From Eutrigla gurnardus (lineage: Eukaryota > Chordata > Actinopteri > Perciformes > Triglidae): 64,000 bases of DNA. The notes under the pieces are model-generated. The model was not told where the DNA came from and did no database searches. It saw only the letters and a list, made by a program, of their open reading frames with translations. Shown piece after piece: positions 40,519 to 52,769 of this stretch; the first letter of the stretch is position 1; each line of letters starts with the position of its first letter. The position numbers were made by a program, and so were the translations under genes. The stretch lies in the NCBI GenBank assembly GCA_963514095.1, contig OY741271.1, positions 1,829,520 through 1,893,519 of the forward strand, written 5' to 3'.

Positions 40519-40735
40519 TGATAGATCTGCTAACCAATCACTAGTGATTATTCTTGTTTAAAAGACCCAGTGTGACCAATAGTAACACATCTGCCAACGG
40601 GGGTGGGGTTTACATTTATAATGACTCATCAGGTTGACCAATAGTGACAGATCTGCCAACGTGGGTTGGCTTTACATTTATAATGACCAGATCTGCCAAC
40701 CAATCACGAGCGATTATACTTGTTTAAAACTAGTG
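40519..40735. repeat. EnSpm subterminal direct repeats
   Basis: A unit with GACCAATAGTRACASATCTGC then a GGGTTTACATTTATAATGAC-like segment occurs twice. AGATCTGCYAACCAATCACK with RTGATTAT...TTGTTTAAAA opens and closes the block. Typical of CACTA subterminal regions. Confidence 0.65.
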
Positions 40736-40958
40736 GTTTCATCCAATCCAGAGTGAGGATATTCAAGCCATCTCTGGCCAGGCGCGGTTTCGCTGCTATT
40801 CATATGCTAATTAGAGCCTTCGCTGTGGTTCGTTTCCGACAATTTTCGGCACAGACGAACGCGGCGTTCGCAGCCTGTAAATTGTCGTTAACTCCCGAAA
40901 ATTAGGGAGATTTCCGGGCGTTTACAGGGACGAAAATCCGACTTTTCATGCAGTGTGT

Positions 40959-41382
40959 CCTGTACATTTTAGGATTGATTTTAAGATTCTGCTGTTTGCT
41001 TTTAAGTGCCTGAATGGCTTGGCAACCTCTCGGACCTGCTGGAACCTGATGTTCCTTCAAGGTCCGTCAGGTCCTCTGATCAGCTCCTCCTGGCTGTTCG
41101 TAAGTCCAGGCTGAAGCTTAGGGGAGACCGGGCCTTCGCAGTGGCAGCCCCAAGGCTCTGAAATGAGCTGCCTCTGCATGTTAGGCAGGGCCCCCACTCT
41201 GCAGGTGTTTAAATCATGCCTCAAAACACATTTATTTTCTTTGGCTTTTGACATAGCTTAAGAGACTTGTGTATGTTTTATTGTGTGCTTTTGATCTCTG
41301 TGTGATTTGTTGTTTGACTTGTACAGCACTTTGGTCCAATTTGCTTTGAAATGCACTCTATAAATAAAGTGGATTGGATTGT
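40959..41382 (+). pseudogene. LINE C-terminus and 3' end, right of EnSpm
   Basis: Continues the LINE cut at 35662. Remains of the C-terminal end are readable (RSVRSSDQLLLAVRKSRLK, RGDRAFAVAAPRL, NELPLHVRQGP) with frameshifts and stops. The 3' UTR ends CTATAAATAAAGTGGATTGG. Confidence 0.7.
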
Positions 41383-41399
41383 TACAACTGAAATTAAAG

Positions 41400-41826
41400 T
41401 GTGCAGGTACCAAAACTGAACTGCAATCACCATGAAGCAGGTACCTAACAAAGCCTCCCAGATGAGTAAGATATAGCTTACACTTTATTTGGGAGTAAGG
41501 AGTCCTTTGGCTTTTTCCAGTCAACTGGTAGATGTGTTCTGTTCTGAGATATTCCACCTGTCCTGGCTCTGGTTGTAATTCCAGCCATCCAAGATCACCA
41601 GCATTATACCAGTAGCTACCCTGTATTTCTGACACATGATCGCCAAAAGTGCTGTGACCCCATATCAAGTCTTGATTCACATAAAACTGTCTGTGCCTGT
41701 GGGAAAAGGCTTGACCGATGTATGGAATGTTCTTTATTGACATCCTGTTAACATATAATATCATTCCTTCCGCTCCAGAGTCAAAGCCAGAAGTTTGAGT
41801 TTGGGGCATTGAGAACCTGCAACTGA
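41400..41826 (-). other. unrecognised open stretch, possible exon
   Basis: After a TTGCAG acceptor near 41826 the minus strand stays open for more than 100 codons (for example SHRHRQFYVNQDLIWGHSTF and GSYWYNAGDLGWLELQPEPG). The composition looks protein-like (Trp, Tyr, Gly) and not like a random frame. I do not recognise the family, and no neighbouring exon could be linked. It could be an exon of a host gene or of an unknown element. Confidence 0.35.
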
Positions 41827-41829
41827 TCC

Positions 41830-42500
41830 TTATTGTGATGGATTTGCCCCAGGCACTGAAAACTGGAAGTTACACTTGTTCCACTCAACAAGAACACAGC
41901 GCCCAAACAGCCTGTTCAGTCTAGACTGGCTCTTTTCTTATGAATCAATGGGCAGGCATGTCTCACATGGGTGATGTGTACTTGTGACACAGTAGTCGGA
42001 CTGATTACTGAAAACCATAAATCAGCCTGGATTTTTTCCAGAGCTTTATTTTAGCTTGGAAGCTATCTAGCTATATATAATTAGGATGGTTCATTATTAA
42101 TCTGCCAACTGCAAATCTCTGATTGTGTGTCTGTTCTTTCAACTACTGAAAAAACCAATCAGTGAGCACAGAGCAATTTAAACCATTGACCAAATCATAG
42201 ATATGGGTGGTTATTCAGACTAGGGATTGGTAGATTATCAACCGTGATATTCTGCATTGTTATGATTATCATGTTTTTTTTTTCATCTGACAGCCAATAA
42301 AAGTCTCATTCATGTCTCAGTCTGTAGTCACCACTCTGTGATCTCACTCAATGCCCTGCCCACAGCACTGATTGGTTGCACGTCATGAGTAATAACCAGG
42401 TGGAAACCTCCAGTTCTGAAAAGTGAAGCCAAGTCTGAAGTACCTTAAACTTGCATACTCTCTGCCAGTCATCAGGGTGCAACTCATCTGGCTGCAAAAT
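41830..42500. other. unassigned spacer
   Basis: No gene or terminus recognised. Confidence 0.3.
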
Positions 42501-42504
42501 TATC

Positions 42505-42700
42505 TCAGTCAACATTTTAGACATGAGTTTATGGTCTCAATCTCTATTTTCAAGTCTTCTTCAATCCAGCATGATGTTCATTTAGTCCATTATGGTCCAT
42601 TTAGAGTCCAACAGACCAGAAAGCAGGGGATGCTTTAGGGGTGGGACTACCTGCTGATTGACAGGTCGTTATCACAGCCTTGCTATCGTGGCCTTGCCAT
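42505..42700. repeat. unclassified interspersed repeat, copy 1
   Basis: 42505-42581 (TATGGTCTCAATCTCTATTT, CAAGTCTTCTTCAATCCAGC) recurs inverted at 44838-44914. The adjoining GATGCTTTAGGGGTGGGACT and TGATTGACAGGTCG have a weaker second copy near 42848-42890. Confidence 0.6.
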
Positions 42701-44837
42701 CGTCACTAATATGCTATGGAATTATTTTCTGAGATTACTTTAACAATTATCTCTAAAGTTTATCTCGAATTATGGAAGCTAACAGTTAACATTTTGTGAA
42801 GAAAACAGTGAAGTCAAAGCTGAATTGATTTGAACTTGTTCATCAGGGGATCATCAGGGTATGCTTTATGGTGTGGCTACCTTGGGATTGACAGCTATCA
42901 ATGCCAGCTCTGTACCCAGATGGATCCAGATCCAGTCAGGTTGCTGCTCCAGGGCCACCTTCATTCACTGGTTGCAAAAAGTCCAAGATGGCGACGGACA
43001 AAATCCCAAATGGTGATGGCCAAAATGCTGAAGTTGCGGATTCAAAACCATAGTCCACAAACTAATGGGTGACATCGGTGATATTGTAATAGCCAATTGA
43101 CACTGAAAGATCACTGATCTACAGACGACAAAGAAGATAATTGGAGCTGCTGTGGTGAGCTGTGTGTCAAATGCAAGGCTAAATATATTACTGAAATATT
43201 CAGTGTGAACTTTAAAAACAGTCTGGCATGATCACTCGGAACATGGCTATGTATTTTGATTAAAACAAGCTTGAAAAATCCCCAGCAAACATGGTGTTCT
43301 GTTATTTCACACAACTAATTTGTTTGAATCATTTTAATCTTTGGAGAGGCAGCGGTGTATACGGCACATTTATTCAGAGGTGGCTAATGTACTGAGTCAC
43401 AAGTCTGGAGCCCTAACACAAGCTATTCCAGGAAGAATAATGTATGGCGTATGGAGTCAGGTTAATGTTATCCAGGCCAACCACTGTTTAAAGCTTCTCC
43501 ATGGTAACAGCACATGTGCACTCATTGCAAAGGCATGCAGCCGGAGATGATCTGCTAAAATCATTTCAGAATCACTTGTGGTTTCAGTAAAACATTATGG
43601 AGGGGGTCATTATCTTTTCTTACATCCGTTGGGCTCGTCTCTGTGAAAACGTTGGCCTTTATTTAACCTGTTCCTGCCTGATGAATTCTATGATGTTTCT
43701 CAACTTCTTCAAAACAATTTATTTGATAAATATCGTGGCATTGTTTTGCTTTTATTCGTCTGTTAGTGAGATGAGATCAATGTGGGGAGGGCTGCTGTCT
43801 TTGTCTGTTTAGCACTATTAATTACCAACTAATGAAGCTCAGCCTGCTGCTATAGTGCTGGCAAAATAAATTAATAAATTAACCTTTTCGACTGATCAGT
43901 CCCTGGTCTGCAATGGAATTTTACTCAATGAATGTAATGTTATTTCATAAAATGTAGGCACTTTTGTCACCAAGTGCATTTATTAATAACAAGAGTGATT
44001 TTTTTTTAATACAACACCTTTTCATGTAAGAAATGCTGCACAATTTGCTCTAAAATAACAAAAATGACAAATAGATACCAAATTAACATAAAACAGGAAA
44101 AAAGAATATCAAATAAAACACATTTGATAAAATAAGATACAGTAAGATAGAAATAGAAAATATAGAATGCATAGCATGAGATGGAAAATAAAAACCCACT
44201 GAATGATACTTACAAATATTATTAAAATCAGCAACCATATTTGCAGGATGCACATATCGACCACCAGCATCAAATGGTCTCCATTCTCTTTTACAACATC
44301 GATGCAGAGCAAGAAGAGCGAGTTGTCACTGTAAAAATCATCATGAGGGGCCAAATGCAGAACACAATCTCTGACAATGGAAAGGATGAATAAAGGACTA
44401 TTGACTGGATCTAAGGTGGAGTCTGGTGGAGGTGAGAGAGACTGAGCAGGCAGACAGTGGTCCTGTGGTCACATGGACAGGGTTAGAGAGATAACATGAA
44501 TACACAGAGCAATAGGCTGAGACGTGATGAAGAGACGATCTGGAGACGAAGAACCAGGTTTGATGTACTACTGAGGAGATAAGGAGACTGGAAAACAGGC
44601 AGCGACATCACAGATAAGCACACCAAGACAAACACACAGAGAGACGGACAGGAGCAAAAATACACAAGGGAACATGAAAATACAGAAACGAGGGATAATC
44701 TTCTATGAGAAGTAGATATAGTAATGTCACTCATTGGTTTTGAAGCCATCTTTGAAGTTTTCTTACCGTGAAGGAAGTGACCATATTTGGACTGTGTAGG
44801 AGTGACGGGTGGATCTGATAAACACAAGCAGCAGAGC
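42701..44837. other. unassigned region between inverted repeat copies
   Basis: No recognisable protein. A possible short minus-strand exon (about 44354-44210; HDDFYSDNSLFLLCIDVVKE) is bounded by a CAG acceptor and an ATGGTTGC donor-like end, but its family is unknown. Confidence 0.25.
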
Positions 44838-44914
44838 ACATCATGCTGGATTGAAGAAGACTTGAAACTAGAGATTGAGACCATAAACTTATGTTTACAA
44901 TGTTTACTGAGATA
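44838..44914 (-). repeat. unclassified interspersed repeat, inverted copy
   Basis: Inverted match of 42505-42581 over about 77 bp with roughly six differences. The two lie about 2.3 kb apart; they may be the ends of one element or two insertions. Confidence 0.6.
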
Positions 44915-46068
44915 ATACATCAAGGGAGAAGTAGGACCATTTTCTCATAGACTTCTATACAATCAGAGAGGAGTCGCCCCCTGACGGTCAGCAATGAGAA
45001 TGACAGTTTATATCACTTCAACATTTTTTTACTAGACATAGTAATGAGCTGTACCTTTCACTGCCCCGTAGACCAGGTCCAGATTCACATGAGTTGGTGT
45101 GTCCCCTGTCAGCAGTGATGAGTGGAGAGTTATAGTCACTATAACAGTCTTTCACTGACTAACGCTAACAATTCATGGGAGGACGTGTAAGATGCCCTTT
45201 TTGTAGTCCACCTTCGGTCCACCTTCCTCACAGCAGATGTCGATAAGATCTTCTGTGGCATAGAAGGACACACTGCAACCTTTTCTTTGACAACTTCTTG
45301 CCCCTGAAATTATGTTCATAGATACGAATAATACATTGATTACGAAGTAATTATGAATAATTATGAAAAATATTTCAATTGACCATTAGTCCCTTCCCCT
45401 ACTTTCTGCTGGCGCCACCGCTCTGAATGGCATTAGGGGCCATGAGGATCCTTGGGGGGGATCGTGTCCTGTGTTGGTGGCTGCTGGTTTGTCACCACAT
45501 GAAGCTAAACTCTGAAGTGTGTGTGATGTTTCATTGGCCCGTGCATGCTGCCCAGTAACAGACAAGGCGACTAACTGAATCACAGTGAGGACCATCTGGG
45601 GAGGTGAATGTGTCATGCTGTGCCAAGCTGCAGAAAAATAACTCATCATCGCTGCCCTCAGAGGAATGCAGCGGCAGCCATGCTAACGAGGCGCACAATG
45701 CCTAATTATCATGTTGAGGAGCTCGGACAGTGGATCACCATCTGCCCTTTCATTGTGTTCATGCTGTCTGGCACATGACTCAGTTATTTCACTTTTGCAT
45801 CATAAAAATCCCAGCAGTCAAAACTAGCTCCACATAGAGGCAACACTTAGTTCTGATTGGCTGGCAATTATATATCAGCACAACATTCCAGTGAACAGTT
45901 CCATCCATAGTATTAGACTGCATGTAACCACGGCAACAATACAAATAATTTACTTGCGCTAACAAACTTTGGAACTGTAGTGAGACAGACAACCATTTCT
46001 GCTTGTAAGTATAAATTACATGATTATGAGTAATTGCATTAGTGCTTATAAGTTGTTAAATATACATC
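44915..46068. other. unassigned spacer
   Basis: No terminus or gene recognised. An 87-codon minus-strand open stretch at 45386-45649 lacks any supporting feature. Confidence 0.3.
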
Positions 46069-46071
46069 TAT

Positions 46072-46500
46072 TGATGCACCTGCTCGACTGCATCCCTTGC
46101 CCTCCACTTCCTCCCAGTCCTGACTACGATGCCAGCCTGGGAGACTTTTGGGTCACTGGATTCCCTGTACTGCAGCACCTCTCTTGCACGGGTAACCATG
46201 AACTCCTCATTCAGGCTGCTTATGGGGAGTTTCAGTTTGTTATTCTGCCCGTACAGAGCGATGCTACTCAGGCTTCGTGGCAGGCCCAGCCATCTACGGA
46301 GGTAACGGCTGATCCTCCTCTCGAAGCCCTCTACTGTTGTTATCGGGAACTCGTACACAAGCAGGGGCCACAGAATCCTGGGGAGAACACCGTGCTGGTA
46401 AATCCAGGCCTTGAATTTACCAGGCAGACCGGATTTGTCCACTGCTGTCAGCCATGACTCCAGCTCCCGATTTGTGGCCTTGATGGATGCAGCGTCCTTC
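46072..46500 (-). pseudogene. non-LTR RT C-terminal fragment
   Basis: The minus strand reads LKDAASIKATNRELESWLTA, GLPGKFKAWIYQHGVLPRIL, GFERRISRYLRRWLGLPRSL and REVLQYRESSDPKVSQAGIV, then RTGRKWRARDAVEQ. This region follows the RT domain in a LINE family that is common in fish. No active-site motif is included. It begins and ends abruptly, so only a piece was inserted or has survived. The clade is not certain. Confidence 0.6.
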
Positions 46501-48916
46501 AGTGTGCAAGAAATATATTTATCTGAATTTTTTTTCTGTACAAACATTTCAGGTAATTGGTTCATGACGTAGAGAATGAGAAATGTGTTATTAAACAGAG
46601 GTTGTATATATATGATGCCTTTGTGTCTTGCTGCCAGTCTCCCTATCCAATTCTGAATCCCACACAACCTCAAAACCAGGTATCCTTCAGAATATTGTGT
46701 CAGTGACATGATCAGTGTCACATGGTCTAAGTGCTGCTGCGAGGGCTTTTCTGTTAGGAATATGTACGCAGTGTTGTCATTTTCTAGCATTTATTTGGCA
46801 ATGAAATGGTCAAAGTGAACATGAGGAGAAAATAACATCCTTCTACCTAAGTCCAATCTTTACTGCTGGAAGCCATGATGAGTGTGCGTCTGCGTCTGTG
46901 GCACGGTGACAGCGGCTGAATCAGCCAGACATGCCTGGCATACCAGCTGTCTTTCTCTGCATGACTGGATATTTTGTCATCCTGCAGTCTGGGACCTGGT
47001 TCCGGTCTGAGTGATGGAGTTTTGCTGCAGTCCAGATTGACATGACTCACAAGTCTCTGAGCAGTTTATCTGCTGAGGTATCATCTCTGACTAACAGCCC
47101 TAAAGAGGATGGATGGTCAGAGAGAATAACAGTGCTGCTCTCATTTCCTCACGGCAGCCTGTCATCCACCTCTGCAGCACACAGTTCAACCGCAGACTAG
47201 TTGTATAGTCAGGTTGCACACATCAACACTGAGAAAATATTTAAAAAATACCTAAAAAAGTGCTTAAGTGTGTTATTATCCTAATTGTATGTTGTTGCCT
47301 TGAGTCGTAGCAGGTTCTCTTTTCCAATGAGCGGCATGAGATGGTGATGTAGCATACCTAGTGGTGGCGAGTAAAAGTTATGTGTTGGGATATCATTATT
47401 GAACAAATAACAGATGAGACATTCCGTGTCATTTCATCAAATTTCTGAAAATCTTCCCACCTGACCATCTCTGAATGTCCTGTAAAAATTCTAGTACAAA
47501 GACACACTTGTTAATAGGAAAAATCCAAAATATTAGGTCTCTACTGTCAACAGTTTTCTCATGAAACATCATTGAATGAAGGGTAGTTTAGACGTTTTTT
47601 GGCTTCATACTCTGAAAAGCCATTTTTAAACAGCAATATCTGGAAAACTATCTCACCTGTGGTCTTCAAAATTTCTACAGTGTATATCTGTTACTAATAG
47701 CCTCCAGACATAGAAAATATCAGGGGTGTAGCTCAAGTATTACCTTGTATGGTAGGTAATTAAACTTCTCCCAAAATGTGGCTTGTCGAAATGAAGTAGC
47801 AAATTTGAAAAGATGTGGAGCTCATATTTTTGCAGATAAAATACTTCTATCACTTCTGCCTCTATCTCTGGTGTTAGCTTAAACATTCTACAAATTATGG
47901 TCTCTCTTAGATGATAAGTTTCACAGATATTAAGGCTCAAAAATTGAAGTAAACACATCTTTGCCCAACTTCAGAGCCATATTCCAAAAAACTGACAAGT
48001 ATCAGGTCCAAATTACTTTTTTTGAAAGATCAAATTCTTGTTAAAGTTATATTAAAAAATCAGGAGGGTGTTTTGCCTAATTTTGTCACAGTGATTTTTT
48101 AAAATCCTGATATTGGGGGGGGGGGGGGTTTGGGGCCAATTTTGGTACTGCATGTCCTAATAGCTCACTAGTAAACATCACAGCAGGGCAATTCAATTAC
48201 GTTTTTTACCATTTACCAAAGACTTACATGTGACTAAATACTACTGATAAATTTAGCCTTACGAAAACATTAAAATGTAGCACAGTTGTAGTTACAGAGG
48301 AAATAAGTCCTTGAATGTGAGTTGAACATGCTGAAAGCAGCTTTTAATGTCTTAAAACATGAACAAATGATAGCATAATATTGAAGACTGTACATTTTGT
48401 AATACTTTAAGTATAAACATTACACAACCAAATAAAATAATAATTTTAATTTGAGCATAAAGATGTTACATTACAGTAGAAAAGTCTCCAAAGTTTGTTT
48501 TTGAATAACAATGTGTTTCTATGCTCACTTTGAGGGATCAAACATTTTTCTTTCTTGGTACTCTCTATCAAACCAAATAAATTACAAAGATTCCAAAAGC
48601 ACTGACTGAAACCACTCAGACATGCAACAGCTAGGCAAAACTAAGGAATACAACCACTCTAAATACTCTCTAGAGAAACACAAAGGTATGCAACCAACAG
48701 TGAGGCGAACTGATCACTGGTTCACAGCCAGCTGAACTATGGACACACAGGCTAATTGAAATGCAGCTGGAGTTGATTGAAAATGACTGATTGGTTCAGT
48801 CGAATCGCAGCCACACCAATAGGCACGTTTCCAATCATGCACGTGCATGCATTTGCCTCGCATAACCAGGCATTCTAGGATAAAAACATCAGAAATGCTG
48901 TTGATAACTTCCCTTT
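46501..48916. other. unassigned region
   Basis: Low coding potential and AT-rich. A G-run of about 13 bases lies at 48116-48128. No terminus of a known element was identified up to the outer Tc1/mariner nest. Confidence 0.35.
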
Positions 48917-51910
48917 GCTCTCCTTTTCTCTAAACTGTGAACACAAAACCCAATTTTCAAGCTACATTCACAAAACCCCAGACTCTTCTTGCAAAACCAA
49001 ACTTTCAACTCAAAACAGTTTAATCTGTGCCCAAAACTGAACTCTCACCTCAAAACAGTTCAATCGGTGTTCAACTGTGTTGTCGAATCATGCCCCGAGT
49101 CAATCAAAATTAAAAACACTACAGAGCAGTCACTAAACACGACATGGAAAAATAGAAAACACAATACTCAGGACATGAAGCTGTAGAAATAAATGTTCAT
49201 TGTTCACTGTAGGCTAAATGCATGTTGCAAAACAAAAAAACCTGTTTATTTAGCACTTGTACATAGTAAAAAATAAAAGTACCAAAAACAGAAATCCTGT
49301 GCATTTAGCACTTGTATACAGTAAGCCTACGTAAACATAAATTACAAAAATATACCAATGAGAAGTGCATTACTCAGCCACATCATTTCGCCTTACTGGG
49401 TCATGCCACAGGACTTCATCCACATCACAGGCCACATTTTGTCTGGCCAGGCAACAGGGGAAAAAACCCCTGGCATGCCGTATCCAGGCTTGGCATGCCT
49501 CCACACCTATGTCACCACAGGCTAGTTCCATGGCTTGCAGGAGATTTACCCTGGTGTAAGGTTGGCGTTCATATACCTTCCACTGCCATGAGGAGAAGAA
49601 TTCTTCAATGGGGTTCAGGAAAGGGGAGTACGGTGGAAGGCAAAGATTGATAAAACCTTGGTTCATATTGAACCACTCTCTAACCTGGAGGGCTCAGTGA
49701 AAACTCACATTGTCCCAAACAACAACATAGATGGGATGCTCATCCTGCTGCCCTAACAGAGCATCTCACATGTGAGTGAGGGAAATGAGGAGCTGGTGAG
49801 TGTTGTAGGGCCCCAGGTTGGCATGATGGTGGACAACCCCATGATTGCTGATGGCAGCACACAATGTGACATTGCCAACACGCTGCCCAGGGACACCAAC
49901 AATGGCCCGTTGGCCCTCCTTTTCCTTTTGGTGAGATTAAACCCAGCTTCATCCATGTAGATGTATTCATGGGGTCTTTCCATTGCATCCAGTTGAAAAA
50001 CTCTTTGTAGAAATAGATAAAGTTTTGTAAGTGATACAGAAAAAGTGATTTAGGCCACTACAGTAAATCACTATTTACAGTAATCAACATTGAATGTGTC
50101 TGGATATATACCAACCTGTACATACTGGAATCTTTGCTCTTTGACTCTGTCTGAGTTGCGATCAAAGGGCACTCTGTACAGCTGTTTCATGCGCAGTCTG
50201 TTGCGCTTGAGGACACGATCAACAGTAGAGAGGCTGACACTGTTGATACCCTCAAAATTTACATGGTCCTCAATTATCTTCTGCTGAATTTCACGCAGTT
50301 TAATGGTGTTGTTCTTACGGACCATATCGACAATTAGGGTCTCTTGGTGTGGGGAGAACATACCTGTTCTCCCACCTCCATGTGGTAGTCTTTCAATTCT
50401 ACAAAAATAGAACATGCAGTTACAAAAATATACATGGAATACTAGGCCTACAAACAGTTAGACTAACCCTCCATTACAATACTACAGTACATTGTCACAG
50501 TGATGTACTGAAACATACAGTATACTGTATTTACTTACAGTTGATGAGTAAACATTCTCCTACAGGTCACTGGACCGACCTGGAGGAAATGTGAGGCCGC
50601 TTTATGGCTCAGTTAGAGGATTTACGAACCCTTAAATCAGAGCATCTACAAGTTCTCCACGCACCCCCGAACGAGGAGGACCAGACCTTCAGAGTCACCA
50701 GACTTTGAGGCACCTAAACGCAGCTGGAAACTGATTAACACCTTTGTTTCACAGAGAGCCTCGATTGAAGTATAAAGGATAACACCTTATCTCTTCCTCA
50801 CCATTTGCTCCTAAGTCATGTTGAAGACCCCTTCCTCCCCTCTTGGAGTCATAAACTAATGACCTGGTCTGCTGGCATGCAGAGAGAGGTCACATGAACT
50901 CTGCAGGAAATCATGTTCACATTTTGACCAATCCAAGAAAAGGATGAGATATGTGTTCAACATTAGTTTAAAACCATCCATTATAATTGAGGAATTATAA
51001 GCATACTGGTGAACTTCTCCTGCCGAAGAACACAGAAGTTACCAAAAATCCTAAAAATTAACATTGTCATTGTAATGGACTTAACTACTGCACTCACGCA
51101 GTCAGACGAAAATATGTTTGCTCATTAATCTGCCCGCATCACCGAGGACAAAATGCTTACTAAGTTACCAAACTTGTTTGGGCTAGCTTGACAGGTTTGC
51201 ATTCTATGTGTTGGATCAAAGTTCCTTTCAACTCTACCAAAAATGATTTGTACAGAGAAATGTTTACAGTTCATGTTTCATTTGCTTTGACCTATCATTC
51301 TGTGTGAGAACTATATGCAATGTGCCAACTTTGACCATAACGGCGAGATGGTGTTCAAACGTTCTAGTCATAGGATTGCATTTCGTTTTGTTTAACAGTT
51401 TAAATCACAAAGATTTCGGACTGTAACTCGAACGGGTCCCTCCTGGACACGCCCCCTCAGTCAGCATAAAAGCTGCGTGTTACAGACACCCGTTGCTCTT
51501 GCCTCCCGGGCTCTGGCCTCCCGGCTCTTGCCTCCCCGCTCGTGCCACCAGGCACTGGCCACCCGGCCTTCGCCTTTGCTCTTACCCTCTTCGAATTTCG
51601 TCACTTTCTTAGCTCCTAATTTTTTCTACTTTTATTAGAATAGTTCGTTCGTCGTTTTTGCATTTTTAGCTTTTCTTTTTCCGAGATTTGGCATATTGAC
51701 AAACGCTTAAACATAATTCACCCAAGGCCGAACTCAAGGAGAAGACAGCTGTTTAACTAAGACGGATTATGGGAAAGAAGGACGCCTGCTACGAAACTAC
51801 TGCAGATCGGCGCTAACGGTTCCCTCGGGCCACAGCAAGGAAGATCCCCTCGGGTCTACGTCACCGGCGGAAGAGTAAGGCTTCAGTAAGCCGAGAAGAA
51901 GCGTCACAAA

Positions 51911-52769
51911 TAGGGATGCTCTGATCAGCATTTTTGGGGGCCGATCCGATCACCGATCACAGGAATCATAAATCGGCCAATACCGATCACCCATCACAGA
52001 ATGGATGGGAGAATAATAATAATAATAATAATAATAATGATAATAATAAACAAATAATAATAATAATCAAGCCATTTTATGACTGAACATACTGTTGATG
52101 ACTGTAGGACACAGCGGGATTCTGGGTCGGGCTTGGGCTTCAGACTCGTGGTGTGAGCGGGACCAGAGCGGGACCGGACCGGTCATTTTTTAATAACAAT
52201 GCTGCTCTCTGCAAAATCCACTGCCTACCCGTGGCCACTTGCTCGTTCAGCTCCGCTCGTGTTGACTACAAACATGTGCCGGAGCGGAACCGGACGGGAA
52301 CCGGACGGACCACTACTTTTTATAATAAAAACGCCGCTGTGTGCTTTCACTGCCCGCTCGCTCAGCTCCACTCAGGTGGCTGTAATTAAGCGTATGAACG
52401 GTTGACGTTCTTCTTGCCTGTGATGTTGATGTCCAAAATACAACCTGCGCGGCTCGCGAAGTTGTATTTTGGAAGAATCCCAGCAGAGCAACCGCTCTGT
52501 TCCACAGACACGGGACAAGCCGACTGTACGCACGAGGGTGGCTGTAAGTCCATAAAAGCTCACCGCGCCTCATTAGTGTTGTTTACACTGGAACTTTGAC
52601 AGGCGTCGTGGCCATCGTGAAATTCCCACCCTGCGTCAGGCGCAGAAAAACAGTCTCGGGTAAAGAAATATATCAATATGCGATCGGCTTTTCTGATCGG
52701 CACTTTGACCGATCACCGATCAACCTGTTTAGGGTCCATATCGGCCGCCGATCGATCGGAGCATCCCTA
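51911..52769. mobile_element. non-autonomous hAT element
   Basis: The ends TAGGGATGCTC and GAGCATCCCTA are flanked by a perfect 8-bp duplication GTCACAAA (51903-51910, 52770-52777). It contains (AATAAT)n at 52014-52066 and many GATCGG/CCGATC modules. No transposase. Confidence 0.9.

Larger units (their letters stand above)
35663..40955. mobile_element. EnSpm/CACTA transposon, 5.3 kb
   Basis: A 27-bp inverted terminal repeat with one mismatch starts CACTGCATGAAAAG at both ends (35663, 40955). Both sides are flanked by TGT (35660-35662, 40956-40958), the 3-bp duplication expected for CACTA elements. It carries a minus-strand Tnp2-type transposase (damaged) and a plus-strand accessory gene (intact), diverging from 38690-38974. 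It interrupts a LINE RT fragment. Confidence 0.9.

Noticed and set aside
45386..45649. 87-codon minus-strand open frame
   Set aside because: No motif, splice signal or repeat context. Length is within chance expectation.
46501..46790. Open minus-strand extension upstream of the LINE fragment
   Set aside because: It is in frame with the RT piece but has no conserved motif. Likely read-through of unrelated sequence.
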